A stretch of 64,000 nucleotides of DNA. It comes from Stachybotrys elegans. Taxonomy: Eukaryota; Ascomycota; Sordariomycetes; Hypocreales; Stachybotryaceae. Below the pieces are notes generated by a model, which had not been told where the DNA came from, ran no database searches, and worked only from the letters and a program-made list of their open reading frames with translations. The DNA lies in NCBI GenBank assembly GCA_020746835.1, contig JAGPNK010000018.1, positions 434,001-498,000 of the forward strand, given 5' to 3'. This document shows positions 52,101-59,926 of this stretch, piece by piece. Position numbers and translations under genes: made by a program. Positions within the stretch are counted from its first letter, which is position 1. Every line of letters starts with the position of its first letter.

Positions 52101-54224
52101 GACGGCCAGCATCGCACCCGACCCAGTGGCCAGCCGGCTATGCAGGCCACGGTAGTAGGCGATGCGGATGGCGTCGCCGGCGCGTGGCACAATGCCGGCG
52201 GCGTATGCGGCGGCGATCTCGCCCGAAGAGTGACCCACCACGGCGCGGAAACGGACACCGCTCGCGCGCAGTAGGTCGACGAGGCCGATCTGGACGGCCG
52301 TACAGAGGGGCTGCGCAATCGTGGCCTCGGCTACGCGCGATGTCGTGTCTTCGGCAACGAGCTCCTCCATTAGGGACCAGCTGGGAGCATCGGCGCCCAG
52401 TTCCGCGAGTGACTTCTCGCATCGCTCCACCGACTCCCGAAATACCCGGGAGTGGCGAATCAGGCCGCGGCCCATCGACGCCCACTGGGCACCTTGACCC
52501 GTGAAGATGCCCAACAAGGCCGGGCATTCTTGGTTGACACGTGCCGGCCGAGATGACGGACCGAGAGGATCGGCTGGGGTGGTGGCCGTGGTGGCCGTGG
52601 TGGCCGTGGCGCCAGCCAGGAACTCATCCATCTGGGAGAGAAGCTTCTGACGCGTAGAGCCAGAAAAGGAGACGCGGTTGTTGCCAAAGTGGGTGCGTCT
52701 GCGCTGCAAAGTCCACGCAAGGTCGCCGAGGTCCATTCGCGCGTCACTCCGCAGCGCTTCGGCGTGGGCCTGTACCGATCGGACGAGGGAGGCTCGGGAT
52801 TTGGCAGAAAAGAGAAGCGGTCCAACAAAGGACTGCTCTTCAGAGTGATCCTCCCGAGTGGGATGCCGCTGCTGCTCGCTGTTTTGGTAGCTCTCGAGGA
52901 TAACGTGAGCATTGGTACCGCCGAAGCCGAAGCTATTCACGCTGGCGCGCAGAGGCGAGCCCGGCGTCACCTGAGGCCACTGCCGAGCTTGGCCAGTGGG
53001 GATCTCCAAGCGGTCGTAGAAGGGAGCCACGGTTGGGTTCAGCTCCGAAAACAGCATGTTGGGCGGGATCATCCGGTTCTGGATGGCAAGCGATGCTTTC
53101 AACACGCCCGCCAGCCCGGCAGTACCCTCCAGATGGCCAATGACAGTCTTGATGGAGCCTACTAGAAGCTTGCCCGGTGGCACCTCTGGGTTTTCCAAAT
53201 CGCGACCCGCGTTTTGGGGTGGAAAGAATGCATCTCTGATCGCCTGTGCCTCCACCGGGTCCCCCGCCTGTGTCCCCGTCCCGTGGGCTTCAAAGTAATG
53301 ACAGCGATCGCGGCGGGCGTCCAAGCCGGCGTCTCGGTACGCCTGCAGGATCAGAGCCGTTTGGGCCGCGGCGCTAGGCACCGTGATGCCCCCTTTACCG
53401 CGTCCATCCGAGTTCACAGCGGTGCCTCGAATGAGACACTCGACATGACTCCCGTTGCGGACCGCGTCGCCGAGCCGCTGCAGCACGACGGCCGCAAAGC
53501 CCTCGCCGCGAGCGTACCCGTTTGCGCTCTTATCCCACATGCGCGAGCGTGACTCTGGTGAGAGCATGTGCAGTTTGGATTCGGCAACGTACATGGCCGG
53601 ATCGAGGATGAGGTTGGCTCCTGCGATGATGGCCATGTCGCTCTCGCCGCTTCTTAGGCTCTGTACTCCTTGATGAAGTGCGACCAGTGAGCTGGAACAT
53701 GCCGTATCGATTGTCATTGATGGTCCGTTGGTGTCGAGGAAGTATGAGATCCGATTGGACAGGATGCTCCGATGTGTACCGGTGGCATGCTGCTTTGGCA
53801 ACAAGTCAAGATCTCGGGTCTGGATGTCGGCAAAATCGGCATTCATGAGTCCTGCCCACACCGATGTGAGTGATCCTTGTAGCTGATCAAGGGGCAAGCC
53901 AGCCGACTCCAAGGCTTCGTAGACTGTCTCCAGAAGAATGCGTTGCTGGGGATCCATCGCTGCAGCCTCAGGGGGGCTGATATGGAAGAAGGAGGCATCG
54001 AATAAGCGAATATCTTCCTTGAGCAGGTAGCCCTTGCTCTGGACGTCTGTACTCCCGTGATGCTCGCCATTGCTATGGTAGAAACTGTGCATGTTGAGCC
54101 TTTGGGGTGGAAATGTGCAAAGCACATCTTTGGGGTTCCTGAGAAGCTCCCACAGCTTTGCGGGAGAGTCTGCCGCACCCGGAAAGCGGCAAGCAGAGCC
54201 GATGATGCCCACTGGTTCCGCCAT
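46107..54224 (-). CDS. Highly reducing PKS ending in a condensation-domain stump
   Basis: One intronless ORF of 2705 aa. KS: DTACSSSL, HGTGTQAGDP, KTVIGHLEG (Cys and both His). AT: GHSSGE. DH: GHVFQGQVVLPG and HPAVLDTAL (His/Asp). MT: ILEIGAGTGGTT. KR: THLMVGLNGDLGQSICGY with Ser, Tyr and Asn in the FSSL...QSNYHAAN block. ACP: LGFDSLLAVE near residue 2500. No active ER motif is seen, so reduction at that step needs the separate reductase at 54904. After a Ser/Pro linker the chain begins an NRPS condensation domain (LSFAQARLWRLGQ, the C1 motif) and stops about 20 residues later. It resembles PKS-NRPS and LovB-type enzymes, but the C domain is cut off. A poly-Glu run near residue 1105 lies in the DH linker. 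The product is probably a methylated reduced polyketide acid. Confidence 0.93.
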   Translation of the reverse strand: MAEPVGIIGSACRFPGAADSPAKLWELLRNPKDVLCTFPPQRLNMHSFYHSNGEHHGSTDVQSKGYLLKEDIRLFDASFFHISPPEAAAMDPQQRILLETVYEALESAGLPLDQLQGSLTSVWAGLMNADFADIQTRDLDLLPKQHATGTHRSILSNRISYFLDTNGPSMTIDTACSSSLVALHQGVQSLRSGESDMAIIAGANLILDPAMYVAESKLHMLSPESRSRMWDKSANGYARGEGFAAVVLQRLGDAVRNGSHVECLIRGTAVNSDGRGKGGITVPSAAAQTALILQAYRDAGLDARRDRCHYFEAHGTGTQAGDPVEAQAIRDAFFPPQNAGRDLENPEVPPGKLLVGSIKTVIGHLEGTAGLAGVLKASLAIQNRMIPPNMLFSELNPTVAPFYDRLEIPTGQARQWPQVTPGSPLRASVNSFGFGGTNAHVILESYQNSEQQRHPTREDHSEEQSFVGPLLFSAKSRASLVRSVQAHAEALRSDARMDLGDLAWTLQRRRTHFGNNRVSFSGSTRQKLLSQMDEFLAGATATTATTATTPADPLGPSSRPARVNQECPALLGIFTGQGAQWASMGRGLIRHSRVFRESVERCEKSLAELGADAPSWSLMEELVAEDTTSRVAEATIAQPLCTAVQIGLVDLLRASGVRFRAVVGHSSGEIAAAYAAGIVPRAGDAIRIAYYRGLHSRLATGSGAMLAVGLSWDEAETLCARPEYDGHAVVAAVNSPTSSTLSGDAGVLERVEAELRAGGTFARKLKVNMAYHSHHMDACAPAYLASIRRCNIQVQQPPDGCVWVSSVRGDVDAVLANDDDGSGLPTVRDQYWVDNLTNPVLFAPAVGCSLWRGGPFDAVIEVGPHPALKGPVTDILKTSLGASLPYAGVMQRQRDEVEAFSGSLGYLWEQFGSAASIDFDGYRQAFSALDAPRPRLVKGLPAYSWDHEKVHWMESRLSRNFRLGDRPIHGLLGRRAPDDTPSLMRWRNVFRLSEMSWVKGHVFQGQVVLPGTAYVSAVTEAVKVLAGASSVKVVDLLDVVLHKAVVLGERGTCEFTTNMRLLHRSSHLLSAEFFFTVVQSDSDAAPDTTCSGRVDVHFEEEEEEEEEGESLLPSLLQAPPNLCAIDVDLFYSSLKNLGLAFNRPFRGTKTAQRALGYASTSASWDEEDGDMSLGTHDEPCSLHPAVLDTALHALFAAFASPNTNQMWTPYLPVAIRRASIVLRDCPGTGSAMSSPHSPGSPSIEAHVFAQITASSPKRFEGDVQVRFGDSNRVAVQVEGVTMRAMADQAGPLDDDTVLFSTTRWVADIANGVDNVLPVEGASEQEHSHDDSVIEGMGRTALYYYRRLLEQLSTSQIQNAAWHHQMYVESAQHWVDEVRAGRHPTIKREWLQDREDMIRRIRDKFPRSIDIMLMNAVGESLVPIIQGEKQPLEVMIDNDMLTRFYVEGHGLHLMNDHIARAVSQIVHRYPRANILEIGAGTGGTTRSVLRVIGNTFGHYTFTDVSPGFFERAAERFSDQIRRRNMTFHVLDIERDVIDQGFSEGTYDVIVAANVLHATEHLEATLQQVRRLLKPGGYLVMMEITGDLMRLGFILGVLSGWWLGPRIGDEGRKWAPGISTPQWHDLLRRTGFSGVDSTASDNPVAENHYLSTLVTQAVNHRVEQLRSPLSHLATVPAPYDVAKLLIIGGKTPAVSRLARDVELNLASWAGVTIEIVSGVDEVDLDPDEHVSAISLTELEEPLFGSDNLMTAARLERLQVFLQRAGSILWVTAGLRGSNPQANMFQGLARAVRAEQRDINLQLLDVGSQPDDADSFHIASAFVRLALSGQRGPLGTMDREPVLWTTESELALDAGTLLIPRLVPDEARNQRYRAARRIVTKQIDSESIPHWDLEAEYTEDGTMLLAGLEHTLTRRLAWSRASNSIPQVQMHVQLSTALLLPEHQRYLCYGSVAGSPAFAITPSSGSVVLVDTSETIPFLYGDSESKSPAISQASKILEALAGQVVARSLIQRVPRRGPVLLHEPPEKLARAIAGCRLWRDRQLYYTSSSSLPDSTVVPKGWIVVSDYETSSSIRQKLPDNIAAIVDFSALRPGTRLNLGSLLPAGSVKIQFEPAFLDTDSGTLTDAYADAMILIHSQATTGEDHRNTQLIPRNTIPGLPSSYLSYPSIVDWRVGDAGGNDKLTVHVKPLDASGIFSSTKTHLMVGLNGDLGQSICGYVAENGARHIAITSRGGEVNPEWLEAMQRQGVNVKVYAMDVTNRHDIRATVEQMRSDGMPPIAGVSNGALVLRDKLFLNMDADGLNETLQPKVHGSQNLNDLFSEHLDYFVLFSSLATVAGNAGQSNYHAANMFMAGLVTNRRARGLAASVMHVGVVADAGYVTRQGRQLLEHLRKQFFMGISESDAHQLFAEAVLASPADSGLAFDICMGLEPFPDRPGDADLRRPPWVHDPRLSHFVLVQPDENQQALRQMGGHVDGQAGASLKQEMDAASNLQGAEEALQDGFLAKLRAMLQLNIGSINVHAPLLELGFDSLLAVETRTWFQREVSVDIPVLRFLGDNTIHQICIDAAAKYLASRSADIPDAAPGPGSDLGSATISDSSAPSTTTPRPGSSSTSSIPPSIDLPEDRDLKAEELLPACENDADNEDGGNSASPAPKMHNLPKEKWGRDVYQVEKLSFAQARLWRLGQALDDSTASNIGVAFTIKGLMRTG

Positions 54225-54903
54225 ATTTGTGTGCTTTCGGCTCGAAGCAGTTTCGAGTGAGAAAGAAAATTAAAAGGCCAGAAGGTCACCAGATGAGAAA
54301 GAAGCCTTTGATTATCCAGTATCAATCGCAACCACTCACGGAATGACCATGACCTTACAGCTCCAAGCGGGATACTCAACCGCATGTAATAAGTGTTTTG
54401 TGCCTCGTCTTTCAACTGCCGTGTTACATCGACTCCGTCGTGTTGCTTCCTTTCACATAGTCAATAGGAAAAGAGGAACCAAAATGCCAGGTTGATCTAT
54501 GATTATCTCCGGCCTTTCTCTGTTCCCCGCTCCGTTCCGCGCCCCGCTCCGTTCCGCGCCCCGCTCCGTTCCCCGTTTCGCCTCCGCAATCTACGGGGAC
54601 ATTGCTGCATGTTATCTCCGAGCTTCCAATTCCGCTGAGCTGTGCGCACAGCTCACCTGGGTGATGACAGGTAGCCATGGGTGTTGCGTGCTAGACAATA
54701 GCGTTATATTGGATCGAAGCCATTCACAAGGCTATTCCAACCAAGTCTCCCCTGGACAGCTCCTATGTCCCTACCAAGAAAGACTACTCGACGGAATCTA
54801 GATGATTCTTCACGCACGAAAAGCATACTCGGTCTCGCTCGCACTCAGTCTTGTCCTCACAGTTGATGGTATTTGAATTTCAAATCCAGATAGCCCCATC
54901 GAA
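54225..54903. promoter_or_regulatory. Divergent promoter of PKS and enoyl reductase
   Basis: 679 bp between the two start codons, so both genes can be controlled from here. It contains the 17-bp tandem repeat at 54525-54575. No ORF is convincing. Confidence 0.65.
54525..54575. repeat. Three tandem 17-bp GC-rich repeats in the divergent promoter
   Basis: The unit CCCCGCTCCGTTCCGCG occurs at 54525-54541 and exactly again at 54542-54558; the third at 54559-54575 differs by one base near its end. CCG/CGG half-sites at fixed spacing are of the kind bound by Zn2Cys6 regulators. Binding is inferred. Confidence 0.8.
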
Positions 54904-56016
54904 ATGACAAAGACGGTGGCCCTCCCAAACACCCAACGAGCTCTCAAAGTCCACGGCCCCGGGGATGTGCGGCTTGAGGATGAATGCCCCATGCCATCAT
55001 TGGAGAACGACCAGGTCTTGGTACAAGTGAGATGTGTGGCGATTAACCCGGTTGATGCAAAGGTGCTCTACCAGGGCCCCATCATCGGTGCCACCCTGGG
55101 GTGTGAGTTTTCGGGCAATGTGGTCTGGGTGGGATCGGCAGTCGGGAACAAGCGTCTGGTAGTGGGAGCAGCTGTATTCGGGTGTGTATACGGTAACCAC
55201 CCAGGCCAGCCGGACAATGCCGCATTCGCTGAGTTCGTGGCTGTGGCCGGGGATCTGGTGTACCTGCTGCCCAATCACTTAACCTACCAAGAGGGTGCCA
55301 CCATCGGAGTCTCCCTACCGACCGTGGCCATGTCAGTCTACTACCCATGGAAGTTCCCATTCCCATGCCCAGAGTCCGTACATCAAGATCCGCAGTCATC
55401 GACGGCACTAAACGACACGCAGCAACACGTGCTCGTCTACGGCGGCAGCACGGCTATGGGCACCATGGCTCTGCAGCTTCTCCGTCTCTCGGGACTGGTC
55501 CCCGTGTGTACCTGTTCTCCGCGGAACTTCGCCATGGTCAAGGCCTTGGGAGCCGCCGAGGCCTTTGACTACCACCATCCCAACTGCGGTGACAGCATAC
55601 ACCAGTACACGGGCGGAAGGCTGGCCTATGCGCTCGACTGCATCACCGACCTATCCTCTATGCGAATCTGCTACGCAGCGCTGGGCACCGGTGGCGGCAG
55701 ATACATGGGCTTGGACCCTTTGCCTCTTCGGGGTCACACGCGTCGTGATGTCAAGCCCGATTGGACCCTCGTTTTTACCATGTTCAACAAGCCTCTCAAT
55801 GTCGGCCGTCCCTTCTCACGTCCAGCGAGGCCTAAAGATAGAGCCTTCGCCGAAGGCTGGTACAATGCCACACAGCCGCTCATTGACATGCCCGATCTTA
55901 TCAAGCCTCATCCCATTGACCTAGGTACTGGCGGGCTGCACGGAGTGGTTCAAGGTCTGAATCGTATGCGTAAAGGAGAAATTAGCGGGGTGAAACTGGT
56001 TTATAATATAATATAA
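54904..56016 (+). CDS. Trans-acting enoyl reductase (LovC type)
   Basis: Intronless, 370 aa, medium-chain dehydrogenase/reductase fold without zinc ligands. An N-terminal GroES-like half with VRCVAINPVDAKVL and GATLGCEFSG is followed by a Rossmann half with VLVYGGSTAMGTMALQLLRLSG and LGAAEAFDYHHPN. These blocks, and the C-terminal GLHGVVQGLNRMRKGEISGVKLVY, match stand-alone ER partners (LovC, ApdC, TenC family) that reduce intermediates of PKSs lacking an active ER. The neighbouring PKS has no ER motif and is divergently transcribed from the same promoter, so it is the obvious partner. It should use NADPH and set methyl stereochemistry. Confidence 0.93.
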   Translation: MTKTVALPNTQRALKVHGPGDVRLEDECPMPSLENDQVLVQVRCVAINPVDAKVLYQGPIIGATLGCEFSGNVVWVGSAVGNKRLVVGAAVFGCVYGNHPGQPDNAAFAEFVAVAGDLVYLLPNHLTYQEGATIGVSLPTVAMSVYYPWKFPFPCPESVHQDPQSSTALNDTQQHVLVYGGSTAMGTMALQLLRLSGLVPVCTCSPRNFAMVKALGAAEAFDYHHPNCGDSIHQYTGGRLAYALDCITDLSSMRICYAALGTGGGRYMGLDPLPLRGHTRRDVKPDWTLVFTMFNKPLNVGRPFSRPARPKDRAFAEGWYNATQPLIDMPDLIKPHPIDLGTGGLHGVVQGLNRMRKGEISGVKLVYNII

Positions 56017-56228
56017 GAAAATGTTAGTTATATAAATAGGTTCTCGTTGTTGTTCTTCTCTACAGTTTACGACTGCATTGGTGGCCAGGGCACTAGGCAC
56101 TACCTCTATTGTTTATTTGCTCTCTACTGCTTATACCCCACACTACACACTCTTTTCCTCATTATAACTATAAATAAATAACTAACTTACAGTATTGCGG
56201 TTTTATGCAGTATTAAGGTATATTAATA

Positions 56229-56360
56229 AAGGTTATGGAATTGCCTGGCCTGTCTATCTGCGAGTCGTGCAACCCCAAGCCGATCTGATGGATCGAGAGA
56301 TCGGCAAGGTGCAACCTTGCCACGCGGGGCTACAGCGGCACAGCGAGACCATCAGTCATG
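56229..56360 (+). repeat. Dispersed repeat, copy B (right flank of PKS cluster)
   Basis: Direct-orientation partner of 38227-38356. It begins AAGGTT...AATTGC, shares ATCTGCGAGTCGTGCAACC and CACGCGGGG, and similarity stops near a GTCATG. AT-rich sequence (56010-56220) lies between it and the reductase gene. Confidence 0.7.
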
Positions 56361-56401
56361 GCATTCTCTCCTCCTCATCTTACTGCAACGCTCGACTGAC
56401 C

Positions 56402-58369
56402 TCACCTTGCTTCTACATCAGGTGCAATCTCGCGAAAACATCCATCTCGAAGCCCGACATGGACACTCTCCGCCATCCTCTTCAAGGCAGACAGACTCTG
56501 CAGATCCCCCTCCTCGACCCCTCGGCCCTCGATGTGATGCAGTAGAGCTGCTAGACTCGACGACTTCCACGCCTCCACCTTTCCCCTGGAGCTCGCTGCC
56601 ATCGTCGCAGCCAATAGGATAGTGGCCGAGGCAAACAGGACGAGCGGCAGCGTCATCCACTCCCACTGCACCTGCATGTACGTCTCGCTCCCCAACGCCA
56701 TACCGTTGACGAGAACGTGACTCGACGACGCCCGCATCTGCTCCGTCGTGCTCTTTGCGATTCGCGCAAACGTGTCGGGTAGGTTTCGATTGTGAAGAAC
56801 CGCCTCGAGCAATTCCAGGATGCCGTGCTCCTCCTCGGGCGAGACGCGGAAGTCGTCGTTGCCCAGCACGCTCGTCACGTTCAGGAGGTGCCTCAGGAAC
56901 CTCTTGATATCCAGCATTGCCTCGCTGTCAACCATAAAGTAAGGGTTGCCCGGGAAGGAATCTCTGTCCTCCAATGCGACCTGCCGGATCTCCGCACGTC
57001 CTTCCGATGTGTGGATGTAGTGAGGCAACCCTCCTGGGTGCATCACTGTCCTCAGTTTGTAGATGGATGACGGGGCTTGCGTCTGCAGCGTTCCATTACG
57101 CACTTCCAGCGTATCGTAGACCTGGCCGCACCAGTAGATGCCGCAGGCATTCACTTCGGGCTTCAAGCGCTCAAGCGTCAGCCGAGGCATGCCCGGCTTG
57201 GATATGTCGAAGTATGTTGCGTAGGCTATAATTCTCACAACCCAGTCTGGCTCATCGTCGAACAGGTTCCCCAGATGATCAATGTCATTGGACAATGGGA
57301 TCAACTTGGCCCTCGTAAACTGATTTGCATACTCGGTTTCGCGCTCGCCAGTACCAGGAAGGGTCAGTGTCTGGATGTAGGTGTTGAAGCTCACGATATC
57401 CTCGACCACATATGTGCAATTTGTGGTAGTGAAGCTCCAAGGCTCATCGTTCTCTGGTTCTAGAGGACCTGGCGCCGTCTCACAAGCTACTTCGACTTGA
57501 GAGGTAATATCTCGGCATTCGCTGCACAGTCCCAGAGTAGTAATCGGACTGGTCCATTCGCAGTTCGAAGTTGTGCAGGTGATCTCCATGGGCCAGTCTT
57601 CCAGCCGATATATTCCGTTGACAATGGATGCCTGTAAGCTCAGAGGATCGGAATCGGCCAGTGCCTGAGCTGTCGCAAACGTCGCTGTCCCGTTCCCCAG
57701 CGGCGCCGTTCGCGTAGAGCACGATAGGATCTGGTGCACGAAGGGATCTAGCGCAAGCACCCCTATGGTGAGGATAGATGCGAAGACGGATATCCGGCCG
57801 AAGTGGACAGGCCTCATCAGCAGCTTCAAAGAACCCCATGGGCCGCGAGACGCCTCGTCAAACCGTTGGAAATGGCTCAGCGGCAGAGAAGACGAGCTGA
57901 ATCTGATCCATTTCACCTGACTGATGCATTCTGCAACTGGCGCAAGCAGTGCCGACTTCGATATTGCCATGAAGACCGAGATCATCGAATTGGGCTGAAT
58001 AGGTAGAGGCCAGTCGGATAGAGCCTGAGCATTGATGCTGGCAAGCAGTGTGACAGCAGCAGACAGGAAAATGAAGCCAACAAAGAGACAGGAGATTTCC
58101 CAAACCCAGGGGTTGTCCCTGACAATCCCCCATAGCCTTGCAGTATGCAGACATGGCCTGCCTCCCAGTTTGCTGCTGATTTCTGTCACTCTTTTTGTCG
58201 AAATGACAGCGGATTTCTCAATTGAAATAGAACGCGCGGGTGACATGGTGGAGAGGCTCTGACAACCACTGAAGAGTTCCTCTGAAGAATGTACCATAGT
58301 AACAGAAGCTGGCAATATCTCCGAGGAGTCTGTGCCAGAGCAATCGTCTATGTACCTGTGGCTCTCCAT
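56402..58369 (-). CDS. DUF3176 family membrane protein
   Basis: Intronless, 655 aa from the ATG at 58369. TM helices are visible near residues 90-112 (ISCLFVGFIFLSAAVTLL), 210-230 (ISVFASILTIGVLAL) and 585-605 (LPLVLFASATILLAATM). The family landmarks are SVFMAISKSALLAPVAECISQVKWIRF, SRGPWGSLKLL and a Cys-rich extracellular stretch (CTTSNCEW, CSECRDI). A large extracellular domain with several N-glycosylation sites lies between TM2 and TM3. DUF3176 proteins are abundant in filamentous fungi and of unknown role. The upstream extension of the frame has no ATG. It is convergent with, and outside, the PKS cluster. Confidence 0.88.
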   Translation of the reverse strand: MESHRYIDDCSGTDSSEILPASVTMVHSSEELFSGCQSLSTMSPARSISIEKSAVISTKRVTEISSKLGGRPCLHTARLWGIVRDNPWVWEISCLFVGFIFLSAAVTLLASINAQALSDWPLPIQPNSMISVFMAISKSALLAPVAECISQVKWIRFSSSSLPLSHFQRFDEASRGPWGSLKLLMRPVHFGRISVFASILTIGVLALDPFVHQILSCSTRTAPLGNGTATFATAQALADSDPLSLQASIVNGIYRLEDWPMEITCTTSNCEWTSPITTLGLCSECRDITSQVEVACETAPGPLEPENDEPWSFTTTNCTYVVEDIVSFNTYIQTLTLPGTGERETEYANQFTRAKLIPLSNDIDHLGNLFDDEPDWVVRIIAYATYFDISKPGMPRLTLERLKPEVNACGIYWCGQVYDTLEVRNGTLQTQAPSSIYKLRTVMHPGGLPHYIHTSEGRAEIRQVALEDRDSFPGNPYFMVDSEAMLDIKRFLRHLLNVTSVLGNDDFRVSPEEEHGILELLEAVLHNRNLPDTFARIAKSTTEQMRASSSHVLVNGMALGSETYMQVQWEWMTLPLVLFASATILLAATMAASSRGKVEAWKSSSLAALLHHIEGRGVEEGDLQSLSALKRMAESVHVGLRDGCFREIAPDVEAR

Positions 58370-59045
58370 TGCCTGACGCAACTCGGCCAACAATATGACA
58401 AAGAGTCGTTTGGATTGATAGGGTAGAAACACTAATCCAATATGTGAGCCGACATCAAAGAAGCTCTTTGCAAAAGGCTTTGAAAATTGCTAAAAATAGG
58501 AGATTTTGAAGATTATTGGTGCCCTGCGATGGCAATGCCAGAAAGCTGCAATCCATCATCTATAAACTGGTGAGGTATTATCCACCCACCTCCTTTTTAG
58601 CCCTACCCAGGAGACGGTTGGACCAAAATAGGCAGAGGAGCCTCTTTTGTCAATGGGTGCGGTTGATGGCAGGCTTTGGATATGCACGCCACTCGAAAAT
58701 ACACTGGAGACCCGTCAGCTCTGCAGTAGAAGGCCTATTTATGTATCTCTGATGGCTGCATGGAAATAGTACTCTAGCCGATATTGGTCAGGGGCTCGCA
58801 GATTGCACCGATCTCACCTGCTTATGCGAAATTGCCGACAAGACTGCATAGATACGACGTTTCTCCGTGTGCGGTTTCGCTAACCAGATTGTGGTGCTAA
58901 ATGGAACGAATCTTATGCCTGCTTTGAGAAAGAGGGGCTGGGACGTGAAAAGGGGCAAACCCGTTGCGGTTGTGCAGCTATTTGTCTTGAAGTCGGCGCT
59001 TCCTCGTCAGGATATCTCCAATCATTTGTCTTTGAACAAGTAAGC
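58370..59045. other. Intergenic
   Basis: Promoter region of the DUF3176 gene and leader of the small secreted-protein gene. A good GTAAGC donor at 59039 could pair with the CGCACAG acceptor at 59117-59123, but no upstream exon with an ATG stays in frame. Confidence 0.4.
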
Positions 59046-59657
59046 ATGGCTAAGGAGATGCGTGTTAGATTCGCCATGCTTCTTCTATTTCCCCTATTAC
59101 TATTTTGATTCTCTGCCGCACAGGGCCCGACCCCAATATACATCGACCTTGTGCCAGGATACACCAACCTCTCCTCATGCGCAGAAGGGCCTCTCAGAAC
59201 CATTGTGCGGTACATGACTTACGGATGCGGAGACGGCTCACGGCTCACGTCGTATCGCTGCTTCTGCACTCAGAGCTACAGCAAGATGGGGTGGGATATC
59301 TCGACCTCTGTGGCAAGGGAATGCACCCACGACAGGGCGCAAGTAACGAGCGCGCTGCAGGTCTTTCATGATTATTGTGAAAATGGGACTTCGCAGCTTG
59401 ATAGCATTACGATAGCACCGACAGCAAGTAAGTTGCCAATATGGTGGTCGCTGAGGGCCTCTTTTGACATATCAAGCACCTACGTCCGATCCGATACTCT
59501 CCAGCCTGATGGCAGAATGGAATGTGACGGGACAATTTTTGACAGAGTCAGGCGCAGAAAGCCGGAAGAGCCTGAAGGCGCTGTTATATCTTCAACTGGT
59601 ATTTATTATGTTGTTATCACGATGGTGGATGTGAGCCTGTTTGGTAGCATCCTGTAA
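59046..59657 (+). pseudogene. Cys-rich small secreted protein gene with stop in signal peptide
   Basis: The mature part is convincing: after a CAG codon at 59121-59123 comes a chain with six Cys (YTNLSSCAEGPL, YGCGDGS, YRCFCTQSY, ARECTH, HDYCENG), the pattern of a common fungal small secreted family. In the same frame upstream lies a signal peptide (ATGs at 59046, 59058, 59076) reading MLLLFPLLLF, then TGA at 59106, then FSAAQ. So the leader is interrupted by a stop. The 3' end is also uncertain: a GTAAGT donor at 59428 suggests a last intron, otherwise the frame runs to 59657 with non-family sequence. The gene is probably inactive, or the stop lies in an unrecognised leader intron. Confidence 0.6.
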
Positions 59658-59926
59658 ATACCATGGATAGCACGTGTTCAAGCGTCCCTTCGTGAATGGG
59701 TGCGCCGCATCACATGATGAGAGGCTAAGCGTGAGCTAAATATTGCTGAGGAGAACCAAGCGACATCTCTGGCCAGGCGTCGCAGTATTCCTTCCGATCA
59801 CACTGCCGCTGTATTGAGCCATGGCTGGATGCAACACCGAGCTGCACGCATTACCCATCGATAGTAGTGCCGTCGGCGCATCGGAGACTGGTTTGCTTGT
59901 TTCAAAACCTGACCGAGCCCAGCAGG
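59658..59926. other. Intergenic upstream of bZIP gene
   Basis: Short stretch, no feature beyond the presumed promoter. Confidence 0.4.
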
